Below are positions 9,134 to 17,204 of a DNA stretch of 64,000 nucleotides, in pieces; the stretch's first letter is position 1; the number at the start of each line of letters is the position of its first letter. This DNA is from Aureispira sp963837355 (GTDB lineage: Bacteria; Bacteroidota; Bacteroidia; Chitinophagales; Saprospiraceae). The notes beneath the pieces are model-generated. The model saw nothing but the letters and a program-made list of their open reading frames with translations, searched no databases and was not told the DNA's origin. The translations under genes were made by a program, and so were the position numbers. The stretch spans positions 62,001 to 126,000 of the forward strand of contig CAWIMY010000002.1 of assembly GCA_963837355.1 (NCBI GenBank). The letters run 5' to 3'.

Positions 9134-9778
9134 CTAAAAATCCAGTTGCAGGTATTGTTTTAGGTGAACATCTATAGGGGTGTTGGTAGGATGCCAAAGG
9201 GTGTGCAGCCCCGCTTGGCGCGCGCCGACTAGGTTGGGGGCATTGTCGTCAATAAACAAGGTTTCACTCGGGTCAATTTGGGCATCCTTGACCAAGTACT
9301 CGAATGGCGTGGCGTGGGGCTTTCGGGAGCCAATGAGGTGCGAATAATAAGCACCGTCAAACAAGCTGTCAAAATCCGATACGCCATTTTCACGTTTGGC
9401 GATGGCGCGGAAATCGCGGAGGTGAATGCTGTTGGTATTGCTCATCAAATACACCCCGTAGCCGTGCAATTGTAAGTCTTCGACCAATTGTAAACCACTC
9501 GCAGGAATTTCTTTGAGCATGACATTCCAAGCCATTTCTACTTGGTCGCGGCTAGCGCCATCGGGAAATTGTGCTTGGAGCGCCGTTATAAATTCCGTTT
9601 CGGAGAGGGCTCCAATTTCAAAATCATTAAAGACTCCTGTAGTATGCAAATGTTGCATGGCGCGGTCGTAATTCGCGCGGCTACCTGCTAATGCACAAAA
9701 ACTAGCATCGGTTTGGGCGGGTTCTAACTGAATCAATACCCCTCCTAAATCAAACACAATATTTTTTATCCCTCTCAT
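9134..9778 (-). CDS. HAD-superfamily phosphatase-like hydrolase
   Basis: A 214-residue HAD-IA type protein. Motif I is FDLGGVL with nucleophile Asp10; the second acid of DxD is Gly, as in YihX-like members. Motif II is the Ser in YLMSNTN, motif III the Lys in GSRKPHATPF, and motif IV is LFIDDNAPNL. The helical cap lies between motifs I and II. YihX-like relatives dephosphorylate sugar phosphates, but the substrate is not fixed by sequence. It converges on the upstream EEP gene with about 40 bp between them. Confidence 0.9.
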   Translation of the reverse strand: MRGIKNIVFDLGGVLIQLEPAQTDASFCALAGSRANYDRAMQHLHTTGVFNDFEIGALSETEFITALQAQFPDGASRDQVEMAWNVMLKEIPASGLQLVEDLQLHGYGVYLMSNTNSIHLRDFRAIAKRENGVSDFDSLFDGAYYSHLIGSRKPHATPFEYLVKDAQIDPSETLFIDDNAPNLVGARQAGLHTLWHPTNTPIDVHLKQYLQLDF

Positions 9779-9907
9779 TGGAACTATTTTTTGAATAAAA
9801 TCCTTTAGTTGTTAGCGTTCTAAATTTACAACTATATTTCTGCTTCCATTCTAGCCGAGTGAGAATTATTATTTTAATTCTCTACCTGAAATTATTTTTT
9901 AGAAAGG

Positions 9908-9938
9908 TTGCTTTATTAGTAGCATTATTGTATTTTTG
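9908..9938 (+). promoter_or_regulatory. Promoter of the CAT-anticodon tRNA
   Basis: TTG at 9908-9910, a 20-bp spacer and TATTTTTG at 9931-9938 match the Bacteroidota sigma-A pattern. The tRNA starts about 60 nt further on. Confidence 0.65.
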
Positions 9939-9997
9939 TCGCTGCAACTTCTTCAAAGCATCTTTTTGCTTTCTTCCTCCTAGAAGTTTCAAATTAT

Positions 9998-10071
<74 letters not shown>

Positions 10072-10082
10072 CATCAATTAAG

Positions 10083-10118
10083 CCTTTTGTTCTATCACTA
10101 GAATGAAAGGTTTTTTTT
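10083..10118 (+). terminator. tRNA terminator
   Basis: A stem formed by CCTTT..TTCTA and TAGAA..AAAGG with a small internal bulge is followed by eight T residues, directly downstream of the tRNA. Confidence 0.75.
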
Positions 10119-10135
10119 GTCCCTCCCCTTACAAA

Positions 10136-10170
10136 AATATGCCTCCCTACACGAGGCAGAGAGGCATATT
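10136..10170 (-). terminator. Terminator of the HYR-like T9SS protein gene
   Basis: The arms AATATGCCTC and GAGGCATATT are perfectly complementary. On the minus strand the hairpin runs into TTTTT. It lies about 50 bp past the stop of the secreted protein gene. Confidence 0.75.
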
Positions 10171-10217
10171 GGGAAATCTTGGTTATGACAACCAATGGAG
10201 TGGACAAGCTTTGTCTT

Positions 10218-11585
10218 TTATTTAATTAGGACTTTTTTTGTCAACTGCCCTTGGTCAGTGGTGATGTTTAGCAAATAGAGGCCTTGGGGTAATTGCTGTG
10301 TAGGAATTTGCAATTGGGTTCGTTCTATGTCGCGCAGCTCCCAAACCGTTTGTCCCACACTGTTACTCAAATACACGTTTCGGAGTAGCCCTTTTGAGGT
10401 GCTTACTGTGAATTGTTCTTTGGCAGGGTTCGGAAAAACTGTTACGTTCTGTTGTAAGGAAGCACGTAAAGTAAAGGCGGTATTGTTGGAAAAGGTATCA
10501 ATAACCGTCACGTTGGCTAAGCAAGTTGCAGGGTTACCCATTAAATCTAGCGCCGTCAAAAGGACGACTACCGTTCCAACGTCCGTAGGGTTGAGTAAAA
10601 TAGAACTTTGTCCATTTACCTGTAAGCCAACATGGCCTGTTATATCAAAACTTCCGCCATGCACCCAACTAGGCGTAAGCACTGCTAATCCGTTGCTATC
10701 TAAATAGATGACCGTATCTAAGCAAACTACCGTGGGTGGAATGGTGTCTCCTACTATCAAAGTGGTTTGACAAGTGTCGGTATTTCCAGCACCGTCTGTT
10801 ATGGTAACAGTAATCGTTCGAATGCCTAAATCAGCGATAGTAAAGGTATCTACGGATACGCCGTTGAGGGTATAGCTAACAAAACCACAGTTATCGGTAC
10901 CACTAGTAGCAACACTATCGGCGGCTACCGTCGTCTGACCAATGGAATCCAGATAACAATAGACAACAGGCGCACAAACAATCGTTGGAGTTATCGTATC
11001 CATAACCGTTACTGTGGCGGCACAAGAACTCGTATTCCCAGAACTATCGCTAACGGTTAAAATGGTAACATTGGTTCCCAATTCTACACAAGAATAGATT
11101 TTCTGCGCGACTCCATCAATTCTATAATCGACAATGCCACAGTTATCGGTGCTACCTGCATCAATAGCTTGCGGCAGAAGAGTAACTTGACCACTTCCAT
11201 TTAAATAAACGACCGCATTTGCTCGACAAGTAGCAATGGGCGCTATGTTGTCTCCAATCGTAACGGTAGCTACACAAGTAGCGCTGTTGCCCGCACTATC
11301 CGTAACCATTAGCACCACGCTGTTTAACCCCACATCGATACAACTATATACTATTTGGGTTAGGCTATCAACAGTGTAATTCGCGATCCCGCAATTGTCA
11401 GTACTATTAGCGTCGATTTGTTGTGGAGTGAGTACAGCTTGTCCCAAACCATTTAAGTAAAGGGTAGTTGTTCGACAGGTAACAACGGGCGCAATCGTGT
11501 CCAGAAGACAAGGGTTTTGTCCCCAAATAAAGGCAGTAGGAAGGCTGCATAAGAGCATAAGGATTCCTATGAAGTATTGTTTCAT
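10218..11585 (-). CDS. T9SS-secreted protein with four HYR-like repeats
   Basis: 455 residues: a signal peptide (about 1-22), four Ig-like repeats of about 84 residues starting near APVVTC, APIATC, TPTIVC and PPTVVC, and a C-terminal type A T9SS sorting domain (about 380-455; VFPNPAKEQF, LPQGLYLLNI, KKVLIK end). The first three repeats contain TDNCG and paired cysteines; the fourth has lost the DNCG motif. HYR-like domains are found in adhesins and extracellular matrix proteins. The protein is predicted to cross the outer membrane through T9SS and be displayed or released. A role in adhesion is inferred from the domain family only. Confidence 0.9.
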   Translation of the reverse strand: MKQYFIGILMLLCSLPTAFIWGQNPCLLDTIAPVVTCRTTTLYLNGLGQAVLTPQQIDANSTDNCGIANYTVDSLTQIVYSCIDVGLNSVVLMVTDSAGNSATCVATVTIGDNIAPIATCRANAVVYLNGSGQVTLLPQAIDAGSTDNCGIVDYRIDGVAQKIYSCVELGTNVTILTVSDSSGNTSSCAATVTVMDTITPTIVCAPVVYCYLDSIGQTTVAADSVATSGTDNCGFVSYTLNGVSVDTFTIADLGIRTITVTITDGAGNTDTCQTTLIVGDTIPPTVVCLDTVIYLDSNGLAVLTPSWVHGGSFDITGHVGLQVNGQSSILLNPTDVGTVVVLLTALDLMGNPATCLANVTVIDTFSNNTAFTLRASLQQNVTVFPNPAKEQFTVSTSKGLLRNVYLSNSVGQTVWELRDIERTQLQIPTQQLPQGLYLLNITTDQGQLTKKVLIK

Positions 11586-11958
11586 AATACAGTTTTTGAT
11601 AATAAATAAAAGGTTAAGGATATTGTCTTCACTCCCGTTTTATACTATTGGGGAAGGAAGTCAAGCAGTGGTTATAAGGCTGTAAGTACTTACTAAGTAT
11701 TATTTCCTCTACTTGCGCAAAGGAACAGAACGATCGTCTGCTTATTAGATGGAAGCTGATGTAGGAGGTAACCTTTTTTTCTAAAAAATTTATGCACTCA
11801 AAAGCAGGAGTTAGAGGGCTTTTCCTGTCTTATCCCTTGAGCATTACGCATTTTTTTTAGTGGGCTTTTAAACCCTTGTACCATGTATCGGTCTAAGGAT
11901 TGTCAGTGGAGCAGTAGTTGCTCCTATTTTTGTATTTAACTATCAAAACTAACTTCTT
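11586..11958. other. Divergent intergenic region between two exported-protein genes
   Basis: 373 bp between divergent genes. It contains the plus-strand promoter annotated separately at 11900-11932. No further gene, RNA or repeat is evident. Confidence 0.6.
11900..11932 (+). promoter_or_regulatory. Promoter of the Arg/Asp-rich exported protein
   Basis: TTG at 11900-11902 and TATTTTTG at 11925-11932 are separated by 22 bp. The start codon follows 27 nt downstream, leaving a short leader. Confidence 0.6.
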
Positions 11959-12600
11959 ATGTCCATTATATCTTCTATCCGCAGCAGCGTCTTAATAGTG
12001 TTCCTAGCAGCTCCTTGCCTTACTTTCGCTCAGAATGCGAAAGAAGCGGTTCAGAATCAACAACAGATTAACGCAGGCAGAGCCCAACTGGATCGCGATG
12101 TACAAGAATTGCAACAAGCACAAGCCGCATTAGCCAATGCCCCCAATAGCTTAGAAGCGTTGTTTCAACAAGAAATTCAACAAAATACCCTCAAAGCACA
12201 GCAAGCTAGCCGCGAGATTCGCCAAAGCAGCCAAGAAGTCCGCTCGGATCGTCGGGAACTTAGAGATGGTCGTGCTCAACTTCGCCAGACACCTATAGAT
12301 AATGCCCGAGATGCGCGCAATTTGCGTGCCGACCGCCGCGACAAGCGAGATGACCGACGTGACCGCCGCGATGATATTAGCGACTATCAACGTCGCCAAG
12401 ATTTGTTGGCGGAACAAAAGAAGCTATTAGCCAACTATCTCGCGACTCCAACAGCGGCACTAGCTGAGCAATTCATCCGTACGATGCAACACGAGATTAG
12501 AATGACGAAGATAGAATTGGGAGAAGATATTCGCGAGCGTAGCGAAGACGGGCAAGAACGCCGCGATGATCGTCGCGAACGTCGAGAGCGCATCCGTTAA
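11959..12600 (+). CDS. Exported Arg/Asp-rich, highly charged helical protein
   Basis: 213 residues with a signal peptide ending near LTFAQ (about residue 25). The mature part is predicted to be almost entirely helical: a Gln/Ala-rich segment (30-85), then long runs of alternating Arg and Asp such as RRDKRDDRRDRRDD (about 125-140) and RRDDRRERRERIR at the C-terminus. There are no cysteines. The charge pattern suggests a single alpha-helix or coiled coil stabilised by i/i+4 salt bridges in the periplasm. I do not recognise a characterised family; function unknown. It has its own promoter and terminator. Confidence 0.82.
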   Translation: MSIISSIRSSVLIVFLAAPCLTFAQNAKEAVQNQQQINAGRAQLDRDVQELQQAQAALANAPNSLEALFQQEIQQNTLKAQQASREIRQSSQEVRSDRRELRDGRAQLRQTPIDNARDARNLRADRRDKRDDRRDRRDDISDYQRRQDLLAEQKKLLANYLATPTAALAEQFIRTMQHEIRMTKIELGEDIRERSEDGQERRDDRRERRERIR

Positions 12601-12626
12601 CTATTTATACATAAATAAAGAAATAG

Positions 12627-12665
12627 TCGTCCTCTCCAACTAATTTGGAGGGGACGTTTTTTTGT
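12627..12665 (+). terminator. Terminator after the Arg/Asp-rich protein gene
   Basis: GTCCTCTCCAA pairs with TTGGAGGGGAC (one mismatch) and is followed by seven T residues. Confidence 0.75.
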
Positions 12666-12672
12666 ACAACAA

Positions 12673-12835
12673 TAGACTTTATTACGAATGGGATTGTATA
12701 GAGATCAAAAAGAGAGTTTTTTTCATCAATCAAGGCAAAAATTCAGCTCATAGCAGCGCTATGGGATTAATTTTTAACGCCGAGTGAGGGAAAAAGATCC
12801 TTTTTTCGCTGCAAGGCTATTCGTAATAAAGTCTA
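12673..12835. repeat. MITE-like element with 17-bp perfect terminal inverted repeats
   Basis: Perfect 17-bp inverted ends (TAGACTTTATTACGAAT at 12673-12689 and its complement at 12819-12835) enclose 163 bp with no ORF. The centre is itself palindromic (CATAGCAGCGCTATG). Each end is bounded by TA, which is compatible with TA target duplication as in IS630/mariner-type elements. No second copy is in this window, so the call rests on structure alone. Confidence 0.65.
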
Positions 12836-13195
12836 ATGATCTAGGCCAGTTTAACCGAGGACGGTTGTTACCCAATGACAAACTCCTCCCCCCATTTTCT
12901 CCTCTAACAAAAGGCTACTAGAAAAAATAATTTGTAAGAAAAAGGATTCCCTGATTCTCTTTGTCACATACTTATTTTTTGCAAAAAAAACTCACATAAA
13001 TTCCTTAAAACTAATAAATTAAACAATATTTACAATAAGCCATTTTTCCCACAAACGTTGTTATTTTTTTATTTAATACTTATTTTACTGACTAGCATTA
13101 AACTATAGGTATAATTCTACGTTATATTCATATGTTAATAACAAGTCCTACTAAATAACCGCTTTACATTAATCATTTTCCTAGAAAACATAACA

Positions 13196-14779
13196 ATGAC
13201 AAAAAATCATCAATGCAACCTCCAAGGCATTATTTTGCTCTTGGTCTTAGGTTTCTATCAAACAACTGCCTACGCACAGCTTAGCTCTTACGCTGGGACA
13301 ACCATTCAAAGAGTCGGACAAGAGAGTATTACTAAAACGACGAGCTCCAGCAGTCGATACCTTGATCTCCCTAGTAATATAGAGCCAGGGGATATTACCT
13401 TAATTTGTTTAGGCCAAAGTGATGCCACTGATTTAGCTATCAAAGACGATGTCGGATGGACCAGACTAGGTGTCGATATGGATTATTCTGACGAACGGGA
13501 TGTCAACATAGATATCTATTATAAAATCTATCAGAATGGGGACCAGCAACGCATTCGGGTACGTGGTACCAGAAATAACTTTGCTTACTTGATAACGCTA
13601 AGAGGCGTAGATAACAATGCCCCATTTAGAGACGAATGGGGAAAGCAGTTTACTGACAATGGCAACGGTGGCGCTTGCCCTAATGGCGGAACGGTCGGGA
13701 GAGCAAGAACCTCGTCGATTAGCTCTTCTAATCAAGGGATGCATTTTGTAGCCTGTATGTTTGATGATCCAATCACAGGACAGACCTACTCTTCTCGTGA
13801 TTATAACAATGAGGTCATGAATGTGCGGACAAGAACTCCCAATGGAGACGATGCGCTTTTTGTCGCTTTTGAAAGTACCAATGGCAGTGCGACTAGCACC
13901 CGTTACCTACGCAACCGCAGTGGCAATTGCTTAAGTCCTGGTGCAGGAGATGATGCTATTCTTGCCTTTACACTGCGCCCTGGTGCTACAATGCCCCCAT
14001 CACCAACCAATTCTGTACTTATAGATGATTGTGAAAATGCCAGTGATTCAGGTTGGACTTCTAGCAATGCCATCATTAACAACAGTAGCATCCGAAAAGT
14101 GGGTAATGCTAGTGTGCGTTCGCGCGGTAGCCAAACAGACGATTTCCGTAGAGTATTTGGCCCTATAAATGCTAATGCCAACAACACGTTGAAATTTTGG
14201 TACTATGTTGATAACAGACAGAATATGTCCTCTAGCGATCAAGTAGAGCTTGGAAGTGGTGGTCAAGCTGATACGGAAGAGTACAACTGGACTATTTCTA
14301 GAGGAATCATTCAAGAAGACGGCTGGGTCGAAATAGAATTGCCGTTCTCCGAAGCGGGCACTACAGGCGGTGCCCCCGACATAAGCCGACTCAATTGGTT
14401 CCGCTTATACCGCGTCAAGACAGGTGAAGTTACGTCTAGAATTGATGACATTCGTTTGGTATACCGTACACCCACTTCCAATAGGACAATGCCAAGTGGT
14501 ACCACTAATCAAGCTAGTGTTTTAAATGTAGGCAATAAGGTGGATAACTTCCGCCTCTTTCCTAACCCCGCCAACAGGCAGTTTAAAATTTTGCTCAACA
14601 ATACCGACGACCCTGTTATGGTTCGTGTAGTTGACCTACAAGGTCGTTTGGTCTTGCAAGAAGAGAGCAACGAACTAGTCAGAACGTTTGACGTATCTAA
14701 CTTAGAGAATGGCTTATACCTCGTTAACATGACTAATAAGGCAGGCACAAAGACCGTACGCTTGGTTATTCAAAATTAA
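13196..14779 (+). CDS. T9SS-secreted protein with a carbohydrate-binding-like region
   Basis: 527 residues: a signal peptide (about 1-27, ending TTAYAQ), a beta-rich N-terminal domain (30-260), a second domain beginning LIDDCENASDSGW (about 275-430) that looks like a jelly-roll carbohydrate-binding module (FWYYVDNRQNM, DGWVEIELPF, SRIDDIRLVY), and a type A T9SS sorting domain (about 450-527; FRLFPNPANRQF, LENGLYLVNM). It should be exported to the cell surface. No enzyme motif is seen. Binding to polysaccharide is a fold-based inference. A terminator follows at 14817-14866. Confidence 0.87.
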   Translation: MTKNHQCNLQGIILLLVLGFYQTTAYAQLSSYAGTTIQRVGQESITKTTSSSSRYLDLPSNIEPGDITLICLGQSDATDLAIKDDVGWTRLGVDMDYSDERDVNIDIYYKIYQNGDQQRIRVRGTRNNFAYLITLRGVDNNAPFRDEWGKQFTDNGNGGACPNGGTVGRARTSSISSSNQGMHFVACMFDDPITGQTYSSRDYNNEVMNVRTRTPNGDDALFVAFESTNGSATSTRYLRNRSGNCLSPGAGDDAILAFTLRPGATMPPSPTNSVLIDDCENASDSGWTSSNAIINNSSIRKVGNASVRSRGSQTDDFRRVFGPINANANNTLKFWYYVDNRQNMSSSDQVELGSGGQADTEEYNWTISRGIIQEDGWVEIELPFSEAGTTGGAPDISRLNWFRLYRVKTGEVTSRIDDIRLVYRTPTSNRTMPSGTTNQASVLNVGNKVDNFRLFPNPANRQFKILLNNTDDPVMVRVVDLQGRLVLQEESNELVRTFDVSNLENGLYLVNMTNKAGTKTVRLVIQN

Positions 14780-15168
14780 ATGCTCCCAATCATAAGGCAT
14801 TGAAGTAGGCACAAAGAGGCTTTTATCGCCATTCGAGAAAAATCGAAAGCGGTAAAGGTCTTTTTTAAGTAGTCTCACCACATGTTTCCAAAATAAAAAT
14901 GGCTATTTCTATACTGCACTTACTTTTGATCGTCTACTTACTCTAATATTCGTTCTTTTGCAGAACTGCTTTACTCCTCCTTTATAGAATGATACACTTG
15001 TCGGGTTTCTAGCCCCAATACTTCACAAAAGCCTAGTACAGCTAATCTTCCCCCATAAAAAACCGTACATTAGCCATTCCTGAAGTAAACAATAGAGCCT
15101 TGCTAAGGGTTATCTCCTATAATACAGCTCCCACTAGAGCTGTACCGCAATTCAAGAATAGCGCTACT
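14780..15168. other. Gene-free region before the RadC-like gene
   Basis: 389 bp with the terminator at 14817-14866. I see nothing else I can support. An in-frame TTG at 15100 could lengthen the next gene but lies outside the conserved domain. Confidence 0.5.
14817..14866 (+). terminator. Terminator after the second T9SS protein
   Basis: AGGCTTTTATCGC pairs with GCGGTAAAGGTCT through ten Watson-Crick and three G-T pairs and is followed by six T residues. Confidence 0.7.
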
Positions 15169-15795
15169 ATGGACATAGATTTAACAGACGAAGAACGTAT
15201 AAAGATCCTCAACTCCGACGATCTTTATACCATCATGCAGAAAATTCTACTGCGCGAAAATAAGATTGATCAAAATCGAGAACACTTTTGGGTTATTGGT
15301 TTAGAGAACAACCAACGAGTGTTGTTTATAGAATTGATTAGTCTAGGCTCTGTCAATCAAACGTTGGTGGAACCCATGGAAGTTTTCAGTTTGGCGCTGC
15401 AAAAACGCGCGGTGAAAATCATTCTCTGCCACAACCATCCCAACGGAGAGCTACGACCTTCCCCCGAAGATTTGGATTTAACGGATCGCTTGATTCAGGT
15501 CGGTTTGATTGTTGATACGCCTGTCTTAGACCACTTGATTATTAGTGAGAAGAGTTTTTTGAGCTTAGAGGACAACGGCTACATGAAAGAGCTGCGAAAA
15601 AGCTCTAAACACGTTCCAACGTATATGGTGATTGAGAATGCCAAACGAGAGGCGGCCAAAATTGCTAAGCGTCATAAAGCGATCGAAATTGCTAAAAAAT
15701 TGAAACGCATTGGTACTGACAATGCAGTGATCGCCGAGGTAACGGGTATTTCCATAGTAGAAATAGAAGCCTTGCGGGTGCGGTTAAAAAAATAA
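15169..15795 (+). CDS. RadC/JAB-domain protein
   Basis: 208 residues from the ATG at 15169 (preferred over an in-frame TTG at 15100 because the family-like sequence begins at MDIDLTDEER). The JAMM-type metal motif is intact: His88, His90, Ser98 and Asp101 in CHNHPNGELRPSPEDLD. The RadC N-terminal helix-hairpin-helix part is missing, as in the short JAB-domain forms common in Bacteroidota. The C-terminal 50 residues are basic and resemble a small DNA-binding helix bundle (KRIGTDNAVIAEVTGISIVE). RadC proteins were once linked to DNA repair, but their true role is unsettled. Confidence 0.85.
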   Translation: MDIDLTDEERIKILNSDDLYTIMQKILLRENKIDQNREHFWVIGLENNQRVLFIELISLGSVNQTLVEPMEVFSLALQKRAVKIILCHNHPNGELRPSPEDLDLTDRLIQVGLIVDTPVLDHLIISEKSFLSLEDNGYMKELRKSSKHVPTYMVIENAKREAAKIAKRHKAIEIAKKLKRIGTDNAVIAEVTGISIVEIEALRVRLKK

Positions 15796-16043
15796 ACACA
15801 ACGAAGTTCGATCAAGTTTGTCTTTTAGTAAGGCCTTTTTTGAAGTAGCCGCTATAAGCGAATGCTCTTTTAAAAGGAATCGTTATCCCTTGCCCTACCC
15901 CAAGCAAAAATGGCCAAAATTGCAGGTGCAATAAGACCTAGTGAACTAAAATCAAGATAGTATTAGAAGAAACAGATAAACATATAATTCAAGCGATGGG
16001 GGATCGCTTCTAAAGAAGTGTAGGCGCTTCTTGTTTACCACTG

Positions 16044-16250
16044 CTAGGACGGCAGTCGTTTTCTTCCACCTTCTTCCCTTCGAATGGCTTCAAGATCAGC
16101 GTCGTATTGATCGCGTAGCTCGGTACCTTTCTGGCCAAACTGCCAATCTATTAGCCGCCCCATGGCCGCCAATACATTGGATTTGGTGTATTTTTCTTCC
16201 TCCACTTGGGGCTCTTTCTTCCCCTTGGACTTTTTGATAAAAAAAAGCAT
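16044..16250 (-). CDS. Small charged hypothetical protein
   Basis: A 68-residue open frame starting with ATG: MLFFIKKSKGKKEPQ, then EEEKYTKSNVLAAMGRLIDWQFG and a charged tail. The composition looks coding (charged helix, no runs of rare residues), and no other gene overlaps it. No signal peptide, no recognised family. It could be a small basic/acidic helical protein. Moderate confidence, because length alone does not exclude chance. Confidence 0.5.
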   Translation of the reverse strand: MLFFIKKSKGKKEPQVEEEKYTKSNVLAAMGRLIDWQFGQKGTELRDQYDADLEAIRREEGGRKRLPS

Positions 16251-16568
16251 ATGGATGATGATTAGGTTATAATGGAAACATTATCCCCTGAACAAAAAAA
16301 AGGAGGTCTTTGTTCCAGTCAATTGTTGATTTTTTCAACAATTGTTCAATCTTAATTTTCTCTGTTTAGATTTTGCAGTAGGTTATGCTCTAATGTGTTG
16401 AATAATCCCTAGCTTTAAATGTCAGAAAAAGAACATTTCAATAGAAAACTTGTCTAAAGAAATAGGGATGTTGCCTCTTCATTTCTAGCCCCCATTGGGC
16501 ACCTTATATAAGAGCATAAAGACGGGTTTACCGTCCCATTACTTTATTCAATTGTAAAACACACCATT
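16251..16568. other. 318-bp region upstream of tpx
   Basis: It contains the inverted repeat at 16320-16344 and presumably the tpx promoter. No clear Bacteroidota -33/-7 pair is visible. Confidence 0.4.
16320..16344. repeat. Short perfect inverted repeat
   Basis: CAATTGTTGA and TCAACAATTG are separated by 5 bp. There is no T tract on either side, so it is not an obvious terminator. It may be an operator or leader hairpin upstream of tpx. Confidence 0.45.
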
Positions 16569-17066
16569 ATGGCTACCATTACGTTTCAGGGCAAACCTGT
16601 ACACACATCAGGCGACTTACCAAAAGTCGGCCAACAAGCACCTGATTTCAAACTAGTAGGCGTTCATTTTCAACCACTTACTTTAGAACAACTGAAAGGA
16701 CACCGCGTTATTCTCAATATATTTCCTAGTATTGATACTGGAATTTGTGCCTTATCTGTCAAGCGCTTTAACAAAGAAGCAGCTAAGTTGGATAATACTA
16801 AAGTAGTTTGTATTTCGCGCGATTTGCCCTTTGCCCACCACCGTTTTTGTGGAGCCGAAGGCATTGAAGATGTCATCAGTGTGTCAGATTATCAAACAGG
16901 TACTTTTAGTAAGGACTACGGAGTGCTAATGACCGATGGTTTATTTTCTCACTTGTCTGCTCGGGCGGTAGTTATTTTAGATGAGCAAGGCAAGGTTACC
17001 TATACCGAATTGGTTCCTGAGATTGCACAAGAGCCCAACTACGAAGCAGCATTAGCCAGCCTTTAG
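16569..17066 (+). CDS. tpx: Thiol peroxidase (Tpx)
   Basis: A 165-residue atypical two-cysteine peroxiredoxin. The peroxidatic Cys60 lies in PSIDTGICALSVKRFN and the resolving Cys94 in HRFCGAEGI, at the spacing seen in E. coli Tpx. It reduces alkyl hydroperoxides with thioredoxin in the cytoplasm or periplasm; there is no signal peptide, so the cytoplasm is favoured here. Length is standard. It is transcribed alone, and no peroxide-sensing operator can be recognised. Confidence 0.96.
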   Translation: MATITFQGKPVHTSGDLPKVGQQAPDFKLVGVHFQPLTLEQLKGHRVILNIFPSIDTGICALSVKRFNKEAAKLDNTKVVCISRDLPFAHHRFCGAEGIEDVISVSDYQTGTFSKDYGVLMTDGLFSHLSARAVVILDEQGKVTYTELVPEIAQEPNYEAALASL

Positions 17067-17204
17067 GGAGCGCTAATTTCTTCTTTCCACTGAGCCGAGT
17101 TTGCGCTGTTGCAAACTCGGCCTAGTTAGTTGATTCTACCACATTCCCACAACATTTTTCCTTTTACAACGATCTTTACTTTTCTCGCTTTAGTCTCTGT
17201 TGCT

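Larger units (their letters stand above)
12601..13195. other. 595-bp gene-free region with a MITE-like element
   Basis: It contains the terminator at 12627-12665 and the inverted-repeat element at 12673-12835. The remaining 360 bp are AT-rich and include no credible ORF; they probably hold the promoter of the next gene, but no clear -33/-7 pair is visible. Confidence 0.6.
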
